From contig DUGS01000211.1 of assembly GCA_013331265.1 (NCBI GenBank), forward strand, positions 13,147-19,792: a stretch of DNA of 6,646 nt, given 5' to 3'. Under the pieces are notes generated by a model. It saw only the letters and a program-made list of their open reading frames with translations, was not told where the DNA came from and did not search any database. This DNA is from Methanosarcina sp. (GTDB lineage: Archaea > Halobacteriota > Methanosarcinia > Methanosarcinales > Methanosarcinaceae). The translations under genes were made by a program, and so were the position numbers. This document shows positions 1 to 6,115 of the stretch, one piece after another. Every line of letters begins with the position of its first letter. The stretch's first letter is position 1.

Positions 1-11
1 CCGAATACAGT

Positions 12-35
12 ACAGATTTATTTTATTTAATCTGT
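12..35. repeat. Inverted repeat at left edge
   Basis: ACAGATT at 12-18 is the exact reverse complement of AATCTGT at 29-35, separated by ten A/T bases. It could be the hairpin that ends an upstream transcript, although no clean T-run follows, or an operator upstream of the ahcY promoter. The sequence alone cannot separate these. Confidence 0.45.
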
Positions 36-76
36 GCTTGAAGTAACAATTTGTGTATATTTAAAAAATAAGCCTA

Positions 77-85
77 TCTATAAAG
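77..85 (+). promoter_or_regulatory. Candidate TATA box of ahcY
   Basis: TCTATAAAG is a fair archaeal TATA element. Transcription would start about 24 bases downstream, near 103-108, leaving an untranslated leader of roughly 50 bases before the ATG at 159. The 9-mer TATCTATAA occurs twice (75-83 and 88-96), so the second copy could be used instead. A/T-rich stretches at 54-70 are weaker alternatives. No experimental start site is available. Confidence 0.45.
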
Positions 86-101
86 CTTATCTATAATCTA
101 G

Positions 102-114
102 TTCGATCATCGAA
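102..114. promoter_or_regulatory. 13-bp perfect palindrome near the ahcY transcription start
   Basis: TTCGAT and ATCGAA flank a single central C. The palindrome sits about where transcription would begin if the TATA box at 77-85 is used, which suits a repressor operator. A chance palindrome is possible in such A/T-rich DNA. Confidence 0.35.
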
Positions 115-158
115 TTTAACCAGAATTCAACCGCCTATCTGATAATGACGGGATCACC

Positions 159-1394
159 ATGACTGAAAAAGAACTCATAGAATCCGGAAACATGAAAATG
201 GAATGGGCAAGAAACCACATGCCTGTGCTTGCAATCATCAGGGAGAAATTTGAGAAAGAAAAACCCCTGAAAGGGCTTAAGGTAGGGATGGCCCTTCACG
301 TAGAAGCAAAAACAGCAGTCCTTGTAGAGACCCTGGCTGCTGGCGGCGCACAGGTTGCAATTTCAGGCTGCAACCCCCTGAGTACTCAGGATGATGTGGC
401 AGCTGCCCTCGATACCCGAAAAAATATAAGCTGTTTTGCAAAATACGGGTGCAGTACAAGCGAATACTACGAAGCAATTGATAAAGTCCTTGACATTGAG
501 CCTGACATCACAATCGATGACGGTGCAGACCTTATATTCAAGCTCCACAAGGAAAGGCCACAGATGCTTCCGAAAATACTCGGAGGCTGCGAAGAGACCA
601 CCACAGGGGTGCACAGGCTTCATGCAATGGAAAAAGACGGCGCACTCAAGATGCCGGTAATAGCCGTAAACGATGCCATGACCAAGTACCTTTTTGACAA
701 CCGCTACGGGACAGGCCAGTCAGCCTGGGACGGGATCAACCGTACCACAAACCTCCTTGTTGCAGGCAAAAACGTCGTTGTTGCAGGCTACGGCTGGTGC
801 GGGCGCGGGGTTGCAATGCGGGCTGCAGGTCTTGGAGCAAGTGTAATCGTTACTGAAATAGACCCCATAAGAGCCCTTGAAGCCAGAATGGACGGGCACA
901 GGGTTATGAAAATGTCAGAGGCTGCAAAAATCGGAGACCTCTTTGTAACTGCAACAGGAAACCGTGATATCCTTACAGCCGACCACTTTAAGGTCATGAA
1001 GGACGGGGCAGTTCTTGCAAATTCAGGCCATTTCAATGTGGAAATCGACATGGAAGCCCTTGAATCTCTTGCAAAATCAACCAGGACTGTCAGGCACAAT
1101 ATCAAAGAATACGACATCGGCAACCGGCGCATTAATGTAATTGCAGAAGGCAGGCTCGTAAACCTGGCTGCAGGCGATGGGCACCCTGCCGAGGTTATGG
1201 ATATGAGTTTTGCAAACCAGGCTCTCTGTGTACGTTACATTGCCGAGAACAAGCTTTCGAAAGGAGTACACGGGGTCCCGAGGGAACTTGATACCTATGT
1301 GGCAAAACTAAAGCTTAAGTCTATGGGAATAAGCACGGACGAACTCACTTCCAAGCAGGAATGCTACATGAGCGGCTGGGAGTGCGGGACGTAA
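159..1394 (+). CDS. ahcY: S-adenosylhomocysteine hydrolase (archaeal type; may act on S-inosylhomocysteine)
   Basis: A cytoplasmic, NAD-dependent enzyme of the methyl cycle that splits S-adenosylhomocysteine, the by-product of SAM methylations, into homocysteine and adenosine. The 411 residues are complete for the short archaeal/Thermotoga-like lineage. Visible by family knowledge: substrate residues His47, Asp121 and Glu146 (EETTTGVHRL from 145); the catalytic Lys176/Asp180 segment (NDAMTK and FDNRYG); the Rossmann motif GYGWCGRG at 210-217; GHF at 290-292; and GDGHP with His342. The Cys after DNxYG in animal enzymes is Thr185 here, as I recall for this lineage. The KxxxYRY tail of the long enzymes is absent and the protein ends in a W-x-x-GT sequence. 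In some methanogens the orthologue prefers S-inosylhomocysteine; the sequence does not settle the substrate. The ATG at 159 has only a weak ribosome site (GGGATCACC); an ATG at 192 is a less likely alternative. It appears to be a single-gene unit ending in the terminator at 1414. Confidence 0.95.
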   Translation: MTEKELIESGNMKMEWARNHMPVLAIIREKFEKEKPLKGLKVGMALHVEAKTAVLVETLAAGGAQVAISGCNPLSTQDDVAAALDTRKNISCFAKYGCSTSEYYEAIDKVLDIEPDITIDDGADLIFKLHKERPQMLPKILGGCEETTTGVHRLHAMEKDGALKMPVIAVNDAMTKYLFDNRYGTGQSAWDGINRTTNLLVAGKNVVVAGYGWCGRGVAMRAAGLGASVIVTEIDPIRALEARMDGHRVMKMSEAAKIGDLFVTATGNRDILTADHFKVMKDGAVLANSGHFNVEIDMEALESLAKSTRTVRHNIKEYDIGNRRINVIAEGRLVNLAAGDGHPAEVMDMSFANQALCVRYIAENKLSKGVHGVPRELDTYVAKLKLKSMGISTDELTSKQECYMSGWECGT

Positions 1395-1413
1395 TTTAGA
1401 GAAGAATCAAAAG

Positions 1414-1441
1414 ACTGCCCCAGGCAGTTTATAACTTTTTT
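1414..1441 (+). terminator. Hairpin and T-tract terminator after ahcY
   Basis: ACTGCC (1414-1419) pairs perfectly with GGCAGT (1423-1428) around a CCA loop. It is followed by a T-rich tail that ends in six Ts (1436-1441). It begins 20 bases after the ahcY stop codon, and this separates ahcY from the kinase gene. Confidence 0.7.
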
Positions 1442-1633
1442 ACATATCGGTGCGGTAAATATTACTCTATTTCCATTTATGGATAAGTAAAAATATTTAC
1501 CCACTTAAATTACAAAATAAGATAAAAAAATAATTAGTTACTAATACTCATAATAACAGTTTTACACACTTGCAGTTATAATTAAGAGAAAGTTATGACT
1601 AAGAGAGTGCTTAAACTGGAAATTCACGTTGGG

Positions 1634-1658
1634 AGAACTTTGCAGTTCTGTTTTCTTT
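1634..1658 (+). terminator. Terminator-like hairpin within the spacer
   Basis: AGAACT (1634-1639) pairs perfectly with AGTTCT (1644-1649) around TTGC, and is followed by GTTTTCTTT. It lies over 200 bases beyond the ahcY terminator and 180 bases before the kinase start. It may end a short unannotated transcript, serve as a backup terminator, or attenuate a long kinase leader. Confidence 0.4.
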
Positions 1659-1755
1659 CACAAATATACAGATAATAAATAACCTTATTTTTTTGAAAAG
1701 ATCCAAACTTCTTTTACTGAGGGGAGTTCACATAAAACCGCTAGCAAAGAACCGG

Positions 1756-1799
1756 TACAAACTTCTGTTTAACCAATTCTTGTGAAAAGCAAGTTTGTA
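1756..1799. repeat. 9-bp perfect inverted repeat ahead of the kinase ribosome site
   Basis: TACAAACTT (1756-1764) is the exact reverse complement of AAGTTTGTA (1791-1799), with a 26-base loop. The right arm ends 21 bases before the GGAG ribosome site at 1821. In RNA it would form a leader hairpin; in DNA it could be a spaced operator. The two arms are perfect, but function is inferred. Confidence 0.5.
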
Positions 1800-1836
1800 A
1801 ATTTAGTGCTGGAATAAGCCGGAGAAGGGGTATGGG

Positions 1837-4800
1837 ATGAAGGGACAACTGAGAAAGTCTGGAATTGATATTGTCGGGGATGTGCCCTGGGGGACCCATT
1901 TCTGCCAGTTTTACCAGACAAAGGAAGATTTGATAGATATACTCGTTCCTTATTTCAAAGAAGGGCTGGAAAATAACGAATTTTGCATGTGGGTCACATC
2001 ACAACCTCTGGACGCAGAAGAGGCAAAAGAAGCTCTTAGAAAGGACGTTCCCGATATCGATGCTTATCTGGAAAGAGGGCAAATTGAAATTATTCCATAT
2101 GCTAACTGGTATGTGAACGAAAGCGTATTTGACTCAAGGAAAGTTTTAAACGGCTGGATTGAAAAGCTCAATAATGTCCTGGCAAGCGGTTATGACGGTT
2201 TAAGGTTGAGCGGAAACACTTTCTGGGTGGATAAAAGGGATTGGGATGACTTCGTTGATTATGAAGAAGAGGTAGACAGAGTTCTTGGCAGTTACCGGAT
2301 GATAGCTCTCTGTACCTATTCCCTTGATCGGTGCGACTCAACCGAGATAATAGATGTGACGGTCAACCATCAATTTGCTTTGATTAAAAAGAAAGGAGAA
2401 TGGCAGAAGATTGAGAGTTCCAGGAGCAAAAAAGCAGAGAAGATTGCTGTTCAGGCAACGAAACACTGGGAATATACTTTTGATGCTATTCCGGATTTAA
2501 TCGCCATACTTGACGACCAGTATAGAATTATTCGGGCAAATAAAGCCATGGCATCAAGACTGAACGTGAGACCTGAAGAGTGTGCAGGTTCGGTCTGCTA
2601 TAAAGCTGTTCATGGAACCGAGGAACCCCCCTCTTTTTGCCCGAACAGGCAGCTGCTTAAGGATGGAAATGAACATACCTCCGAGGTTTATGAGGACTGC
2701 TTTGGGGGCTACTTCCTGGTAAGCGTCTCACCTCTCCATAGTTCAGACGGAAAACTCATTGGGAGTGTTCATGTTGCCCGTGATATCAACGAACGCAAGC
2801 AAGCTGAGGATGCACTTCGTCAGAGTGAGCAGCACGCCAGGTTAAAGTTGGAGAAAATTCTCTCACCTGTTGGTGGGACAGATACCTTTGAGCTTGCTGA
2901 GATTGTTGACATTCCGGTTATTCAGTCTCTCATAAACGATTTTTATACGCTTACTAATATTCCCGTAGGCCTGAATGATCTCAAAGGCAAAGTTCTGGCA
3001 TGTGTCGGATGGCAGGAAATCTGCACCAAATTCCACAGAGCTCATCCTGAAACCTGCAGGCACTGTGTAGAAAGCGACATCGAGCTATCCACGGGTATTT
3101 CTCCGGAAGAGTTTAAGCTTTACAGGTGCAGGAACAATATGTGGGACATAACGACTCCTATCATGGTGGCAGGTCAGCAAGTAGGTAGCATCTTTTCAGG
3201 ACAGTTTTTTTTTGAGGACGAAATTCTGGACTATGAGCTTTTCAGATCCCAGGCCAGAAAGTACGGGTTTAATGAAGAAGAATACATATCAGCGCTTGAG
3301 AAAGTTCCGAGGCTGAGCAGGGAGACTGTTGACGCAGGCATGGCTTTTTTGATGGGATTTGCCAATATACTCTCACAGCTGAGCTATAGCAATATAAATC
3401 TGGCTCAGTCTCTGGTTGAACGCGATACCCTGGTGTACGCGCTGCGGGAAAGTGATGAACGGTTTCGCTCAGTTCTTGATAATTCGCTTGATTCGGCATA
3501 CCGCATGGACTTTCATAATAACTGCTTCGATTATATGAGCCCGGTGATAGAGCAAATTACAGGCTTCTCTGTTAAAGAGATAGATGCGATGGCCAATGGT
3601 CTGATTGATCGCATTCACCCGGATGACCACCAGCTTGTCATGGTGGGGGGTGCTCAGTCATTGGATAAAGGCTTTGGAGCACACGAGTATCGCTTTAAAT
3701 GTAAGGATGGAAAATACTGCTGGTTAGCTGACCATTTTTCTATCATTAAGGATAAAACTGGCATGACCCGCTATAGGGCAGGTATCGTCCGCGACATCAC
3801 CGAAAAAAAGCAAGCCGAAGAAGCACTGATAAGAAGTGAGAGCAAATTCCGTACACTGGCTGAAAATTCTCCTGACATAATTCTCCGTTTTGATAGACAG
3901 CACCGCCATATATATGTTAACCCTGCTACTGCTGAACCTTATGGGTGCCCCCCGGAAGAAATAATCGGGAAAACTCATAGTGAGCTGGGTCTGTGTATGG
4001 ATCCCGAGAAGATAAAGCTCTGGGAAAATCACCACGAAAATGTTTTTGCCACAGGAAAGCCCGAAACAATGGAATTTGAGTATACATCGCCTGAAGGAAA
4101 AGAATACTACTTTAATACACAGATAGTACCCGAGTTTGTTAATGGCAAAGTGGTCTCTGTTCTTGCCATTTCCCATGATATTACTGATATAAAGGAAGCA
4201 GAATCCAGGTTGAAAAATACCCTGGATAATCTGGAAAACCTGGTTAAAGAGCGCACAGTAGAACTTGAAAAAGCGTATACGTTATTGAAAGAAAGAGAAG
4301 AAAGTCTTGCTGAATCTCAAAAAATGGCTCATATAGGGAACTGGGAATGGGATATTGAGGCTGATAAGGCATACTGGTCTGAGGAAATGTATCGAATTTT
4401 CGGACTAGATCCCAAAAAAGCAGCCCCTTCTTACGATGAATATTTGAGCTATATACATCCCGATGATAGGAGTTATTATGATTCCTTTAAAAAAGCTGCA
4501 ACTGGAGGCCCCTTTGGAATTGATTACAGGATTGTCCTTGCTAACGGGGAGGAACGCACAGTCCATCTGACATCGGAACTTATTTTGAGTAATAAAAACA
4601 CTCCTGTTCGAATAAAAGGAGTGGTTCAGGATATTACTGAGCGTAAAAAAGCTGAAAAAGCCCTGGTAAACCTTGAGATTGCCCGCAAAAAGGAAATTCA
4701 TCACAGGATCAAGAATAATCTGCAGGTAATTTCTTCCTTGCTTGACCTCCAGGCTGAAAAGTTCAGAGGCAGGAAATATATTGAGAACTCAGAAGTCCTG

Positions 4801-5352
4801 AATGCTTTTCGGGAAAGCCAGGACAGGGTAATATCGATTGCCCTTATCCATGAAGAACTGCACGAAGGTGGAAGAACCAACACATTGAATTTTTCACCAT
4901 ACCTTCAGAGGCTTGTTGAGAGTTTATTTCAAACTTATACTCTTGGAAATGCCGATATCAGTTTAAATATTGATCTGGAAGAGGACACTTTCTTTGATAT
5001 GGATACTGCCATCCCACTGGGACTGATTGTTAATGAGCTTGTTTCGAACGCTCTAAAACACGCATTTCCAGCCAGAAGCAATGGGGAAATTCAAATCAAA
5101 CTTTATAGGGAATTATACGGAGAATGTAATAAAGGAGCGGAAGACAAAAACGGAGATAATACAGATACCAGCTTTACTCTGATAGTTTCAGATAACGGGG
5201 TGGGCATTCCTGAAGACCTTGATCTGGAAAATCCTGAAACTCTTGGTATACAGCTGATAACTACCCTTGTAGATCAGCTGAACGGTGAACTTAAAATAAA
5301 TAAGGATTATGGAACTGAATTCTGCATAAAGTTTGCAATAGAAGAAAAATGA
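1837..5352 (+). CDS. Soluble MEDS/PAS/PocR/PAS3 sensor histidine kinase (HisKA_2), orphan
   Basis: Predicted cytoplasmic sensor kinase of 1171 residues with no signal peptide or membrane segment. Domains in order: MEDS at about 8-195 (GTHFCQFY with His21); PAS1 at 210-320, with Cys249, Cys254, His259 and Cys268 clustered; PocR at about 345-520, with Trp392, Cys396, Cys407, Cys410 and Cys431; PAS2 at 540-657; PAS3 at 668-785; a charged coiled coil at about 786-828; PAS4 at 829-935; HisKA_2 with a HHRIKNNLQ box (His955/His956, of which the His before Arg is the expected phosphoacceptor); then the ATPase with the N-box Asn1066 to Asn1071, G1 DNGVG at 1119-1123 and G2 Gly1137. Each PAS ends in a DI-T/N-type linker (316, 653, 781, 932). 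MEDS is known from DcmR-like sensors of methylotrophs and methanogens, and PocR is a small-molecule sensor fold, so a one-carbon or small organic ligand is plausible but unproven. All kinase motifs are intact. No response regulator lies in the window. The start ATG at 1837 has GGAG 12 bases upstream; an ATG at 1832 stops after two codons. Confidence 0.93.
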   Translation: MKGQLRKSGIDIVGDVPWGTHFCQFYQTKEDLIDILVPYFKEGLENNEFCMWVTSQPLDAEEAKEALRKDVPDIDAYLERGQIEIIPYANWYVNESVFDSRKVLNGWIEKLNNVLASGYDGLRLSGNTFWVDKRDWDDFVDYEEEVDRVLGSYRMIALCTYSLDRCDSTEIIDVTVNHQFALIKKKGEWQKIESSRSKKAEKIAVQATKHWEYTFDAIPDLIAILDDQYRIIRANKAMASRLNVRPEECAGSVCYKAVHGTEEPPSFCPNRQLLKDGNEHTSEVYEDCFGGYFLVSVSPLHSSDGKLIGSVHVARDINERKQAEDALRQSEQHARLKLEKILSPVGGTDTFELAEIVDIPVIQSLINDFYTLTNIPVGLNDLKGKVLACVGWQEICTKFHRAHPETCRHCVESDIELSTGISPEEFKLYRCRNNMWDITTPIMVAGQQVGSIFSGQFFFEDEILDYELFRSQARKYGFNEEEYISALEKVPRLSRETVDAGMAFLMGFANILSQLSYSNINLAQSLVERDTLVYALRESDERFRSVLDNSLDSAYRMDFHNNCFDYMSPVIEQITGFSVKEIDAMANGLIDRIHPDDHQLVMVGGAQSLDKGFGAHEYRFKCKDGKYCWLADHFSIIKDKTGMTRYRAGIVRDITEKKQAEEALIRSESKFRTLAENSPDIILRFDRQHRHIYVNPATAEPYGCPPEEIIGKTHSELGLCMDPEKIKLWENHHENVFATGKPETMEFEYTSPEGKEYYFNTQIVPEFVNGKVVSVLAISHDITDIKEAESRLKNTLDNLENLVKERTVELEKAYTLLKEREESLAESQKMAHIGNWEWDIEADKAYWSEEMYRIFGLDPKKAAPSYDEYLSYIHPDDRSYYDSFKKAATGGPFGIDYRIVLANGEERTVHLTSELILSNKNTPVRIKGVVQDITERKKAEKALVNLEIARKKEIHHRIKNNLQVISSLLDLQAEKFRGRKYIENSEVLNAFRESQDRVISIALIHEELHEGGRTNTLNFSPYLQRLVESLFQTYTLGNADISLNIDLEEDTFFDMDTAIPLGLIVNELVSNALKHAFPARSNGEIQIKLYRELYGECNKGAEDKNGDNTDTSFTLIVSDNGVGIPEDLDLENPETLGIQLITTLVDQLNGELKINKDYGTEFCIKFAIEEK

Positions 5353-5520
5353 GAAGAATTTCCTTTTTGAGAAATTTGTTTGTTAGACTTATTTTAAAAG
5401 AGCCTCAGAATACATCCATATTTATGACGAGCCCTTTACTCGTAGTGCTTCTTTAAGGCTGGCAATCAGTGCTTCTTACAGGAGAAATTAATTTACGCTA
5501 AGCTTTCGTCTTCGTTATGA

Positions 5521-5554
5521 ATTCCTATAATTATTAAATTCCTACAATTATTAA
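5521..5554. repeat. Two tandem 17-bp units
   Basis: ATTCCTATAATTATTAA (5521-5537) is followed directly by ATTCCTACAATTATTAA (5538-5554), differing at one base. The period matches that of the unrelated array in front of rpoB'' at 6466-6533. Confidence 0.75.
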
Positions 5555-5679
5555 TCTGAAGATTATAAATTGATGCTTCATTTTAGAGGGTGACTATCGG
5601 GAAAGCGGGAGTTATTTAAAATCAGGGCAAAAGTTTCAGTTACCCGAGTGTATGGAGGAATAATTCATTTTTTAGCCTT

Positions 5680-5693
5680 ACTTTTTAAAAAGT
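5680..5693. repeat. 14-bp A/T palindrome
   Basis: ACTTTTT followed directly by AAAAAGT, a perfect palindrome about 125 bases upstream of the tRNA promoter. It may be a protein site or a chance product of A/T-rich sequence. Confidence 0.3.
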
Positions 5694-5818
5694 GAAAATT
5701 ATCGTACATATATTTTACTGGGAATATCAGAATAATATTTGTATAAATCAAGCACATACTAAATAAATTTAACCCTTAATCCCCGAAATATCAGGGAAAA
5801 AAGGGAACTGACCATAAG

Positions 5819-5827
5819 TTATAAATA
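5819..5827 (+). promoter_or_regulatory. TATA box of the leader RNA / tRNA-Lys / rpoH unit
   Basis: TTATAAATA is the best archaeal TATA match in the window. Transcription about 24 bases downstream would start near 5845-5850, exactly where the G+C-rich structured element begins. That coincidence supports both the promoter and the RNA. A second TATAAT-like sequence at 5835-5840 is less well placed. Confidence 0.65.
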
Positions 5828-5844
5828 GTATAGCTATAATTAGA

Positions 5845-5939
5845 GGGTTGCACCGGTGTGAGAGGTGCTCCCTGATGCAGCGGGGCAGCAGGGTTGCATG
5901 CTAAGAAATTAGCCTTCAGTGGTGCAAAGTACAGAGGTG
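5845..5939 (+). ncRNA. Candidate structured leader RNA, family not recognised
   Basis: A G+C-rich island in A/T-rich DNA. A 7-bp stem, TTGCACC (5848-5854) with GGTGCAA (5921-5927), closes an 80-nt three-way fold. Hairpin A has CCCTG (5870-5874) with CAGGG (5889-5893), an A-G mismatch, then TGC with GCA around the loop AGCGGG. Hairpin B has GCTAA (5900-5904) with TTAGC (5909-5913), capped by a GAAA tetraloop. Alternative pairings exist: GCACC (5850-5854) can pair instead with GGTGC (5864-5868), and TTGCA (5894-5898) with TGCAA (5923-5927). The octamer GGGTTGCA occurs twice (5845 and 5891). It lies between the TATA box and tRNA-Lys, so it should be transcribed. It does not match the riboswitch consensus sequences I know. 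An H/ACA guide RNA was considered because ACA follows the stem at 5931-5933, but no clear guide pocket or kink-turn is visible. A leader regulator, a separate sRNA or a processing signal all remain possible. Confidence 0.5.
5875..5904 (+). CDS. Possible 9-codon leader peptide inside the structured RNA
   Basis: ATG at 5875 opens a nine-residue reading frame (MQRGSRVAC) that ends at TAA 5902-5904. AGAGGTG (5861-5867) lies seven bases upstream, a strong match to the archaeal ribosome site. The ORF spans hairpin A and the first arm of hairpin B, so translation would disrupt the fold. The ribosome site itself is part of the alternative GCACC/GGTGC pairing. It could be a regulatory leader peptide or a coincidence; no known leader peptide is recognised. 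Confidence 0.25.
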   Translation: MQRGSRVAC

Positions 5940-5952
5940 AAGTAAACAATCT

Positions 5953-6026
5953 GGGCCCGTAGCTCAGTCAGGCAGAGCGACTGGCTTTTAACCAGTCGGC
6001 CTAGGGTTCAAATCCCTACGGGCCCG
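5953..6026 (+). tRNA. tRNA-Lys (anticodon TTT), CCA encoded
   Basis: Complete cloverleaf. Acceptor GGGCCCG (5953-5959) pairs with CGGGCCC (6019-6025), with G6026 as discriminator. The D-stem is GCTC/GAGC, with GG in its loop. The anticodon stem ACTGG/CCAGT holds the loop CTTTTAA, with TTT at 5987-5989. The T-stem TAGGG/CCCTA carries TTCAAAT. CCA follows directly at 6027-6029, so the 3' end is gene-encoded. No intron is present. It reads lysine AAA and AAG codons. It lies 89 bases upstream of rpoH with no terminator between, which suggests one transcript. Confidence 0.98.
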
Positions 6027-6115
6027 CCATGTTCTTAATTATGCCGGCGGAACGGCCATCCGCTGAAGAAATCGAATTAAATTTTTTTGAGATCTTTATT
6101 TTTGGAGGAAAGGAT

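Larger units (their letters stand above)
1442..1836. other. Gene-free spacer between ahcY and the kinase
   Basis: No convincing gene lies in this A/T-rich stretch. It holds two similar A/T palindromes: GTAAATATTAC at 1455-1465 and GTAAAAATATTTAC at 1487-1500. It also holds a terminator-like hairpin (1634-1658), a 9-bp inverted repeat (1756-1799), and the kinase ribosome site GGAG at 1821-1824. A 26-codon ORF at 1595-1675 has no good ribosome site and is probably chance. I could not pick one TATA box for the kinase with confidence; TTATAATTAAG near 1575-1585 is the best match and would give a long leader. Confidence 0.6.
5353..5818. other. Gene-free spacer after the kinase
   Basis: I see no supported gene and no clear terminator for the kinase. 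Short repeats are present: AGTGCTTCTT twice (5444-5453 and 5468-5477), a pair of 17-base units (5521-5554), and an A/T palindrome (5680-5693). A 35-codon ORF (5349-5456) begins at an ATGA that overlaps the kinase stop codon; it lacks a ribosome site and resembles nothing I know. The length and low G+C suggest non-coding DNA or an eroded gene. Confidence 0.55.

Noticed and set aside
788..1132. 114-residue ORF on the minus strand within ahcY
   Set aside because: Lies entirely opposite a well-conserved gene; composition and lack of motifs mark it as a shadow frame.
1595..1675. 26-codon ORF in the ahcY-kinase spacer
   Set aside because: No good ribosome site, and it runs through a terminator-like hairpin.
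3724..4176. 150-residue minus-strand ORF within the kinase
   Set aside because: Opposite intact PAS domains, with no recognisable domain or ribosome site.
5349..5456. 35-codon ORF overlapping the kinase stop codon (ATGA)
   Set aside because: No ribosome site and no recognisable similarity; the overlap alone is weak evidence in A/T-rich DNA.
5861..5893. Lysine or fluoride riboswitch, suggested by AGAGGTGC and CTGATG next to tRNA-Lys
   Set aside because: Only these short words match; the other conserved blocks and the overall fold of both riboswitch classes are absent.
5848..5927. tRNA-like or pseudo-tRNA element, from the 7-bp closing stem and 80-nt size
   Set aside because: No T-loop consensus, no D-arm and no anticodon arm of normal geometry.
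6029..6115. Extension of rpoH upstream to the ATG that overlaps the tRNA CCA
   Set aside because: The extra 29 residues do not resemble RpoH and there is no ribosome site, whereas TTG at 6116 has GGAGG at ideal spacing and gives the family length.
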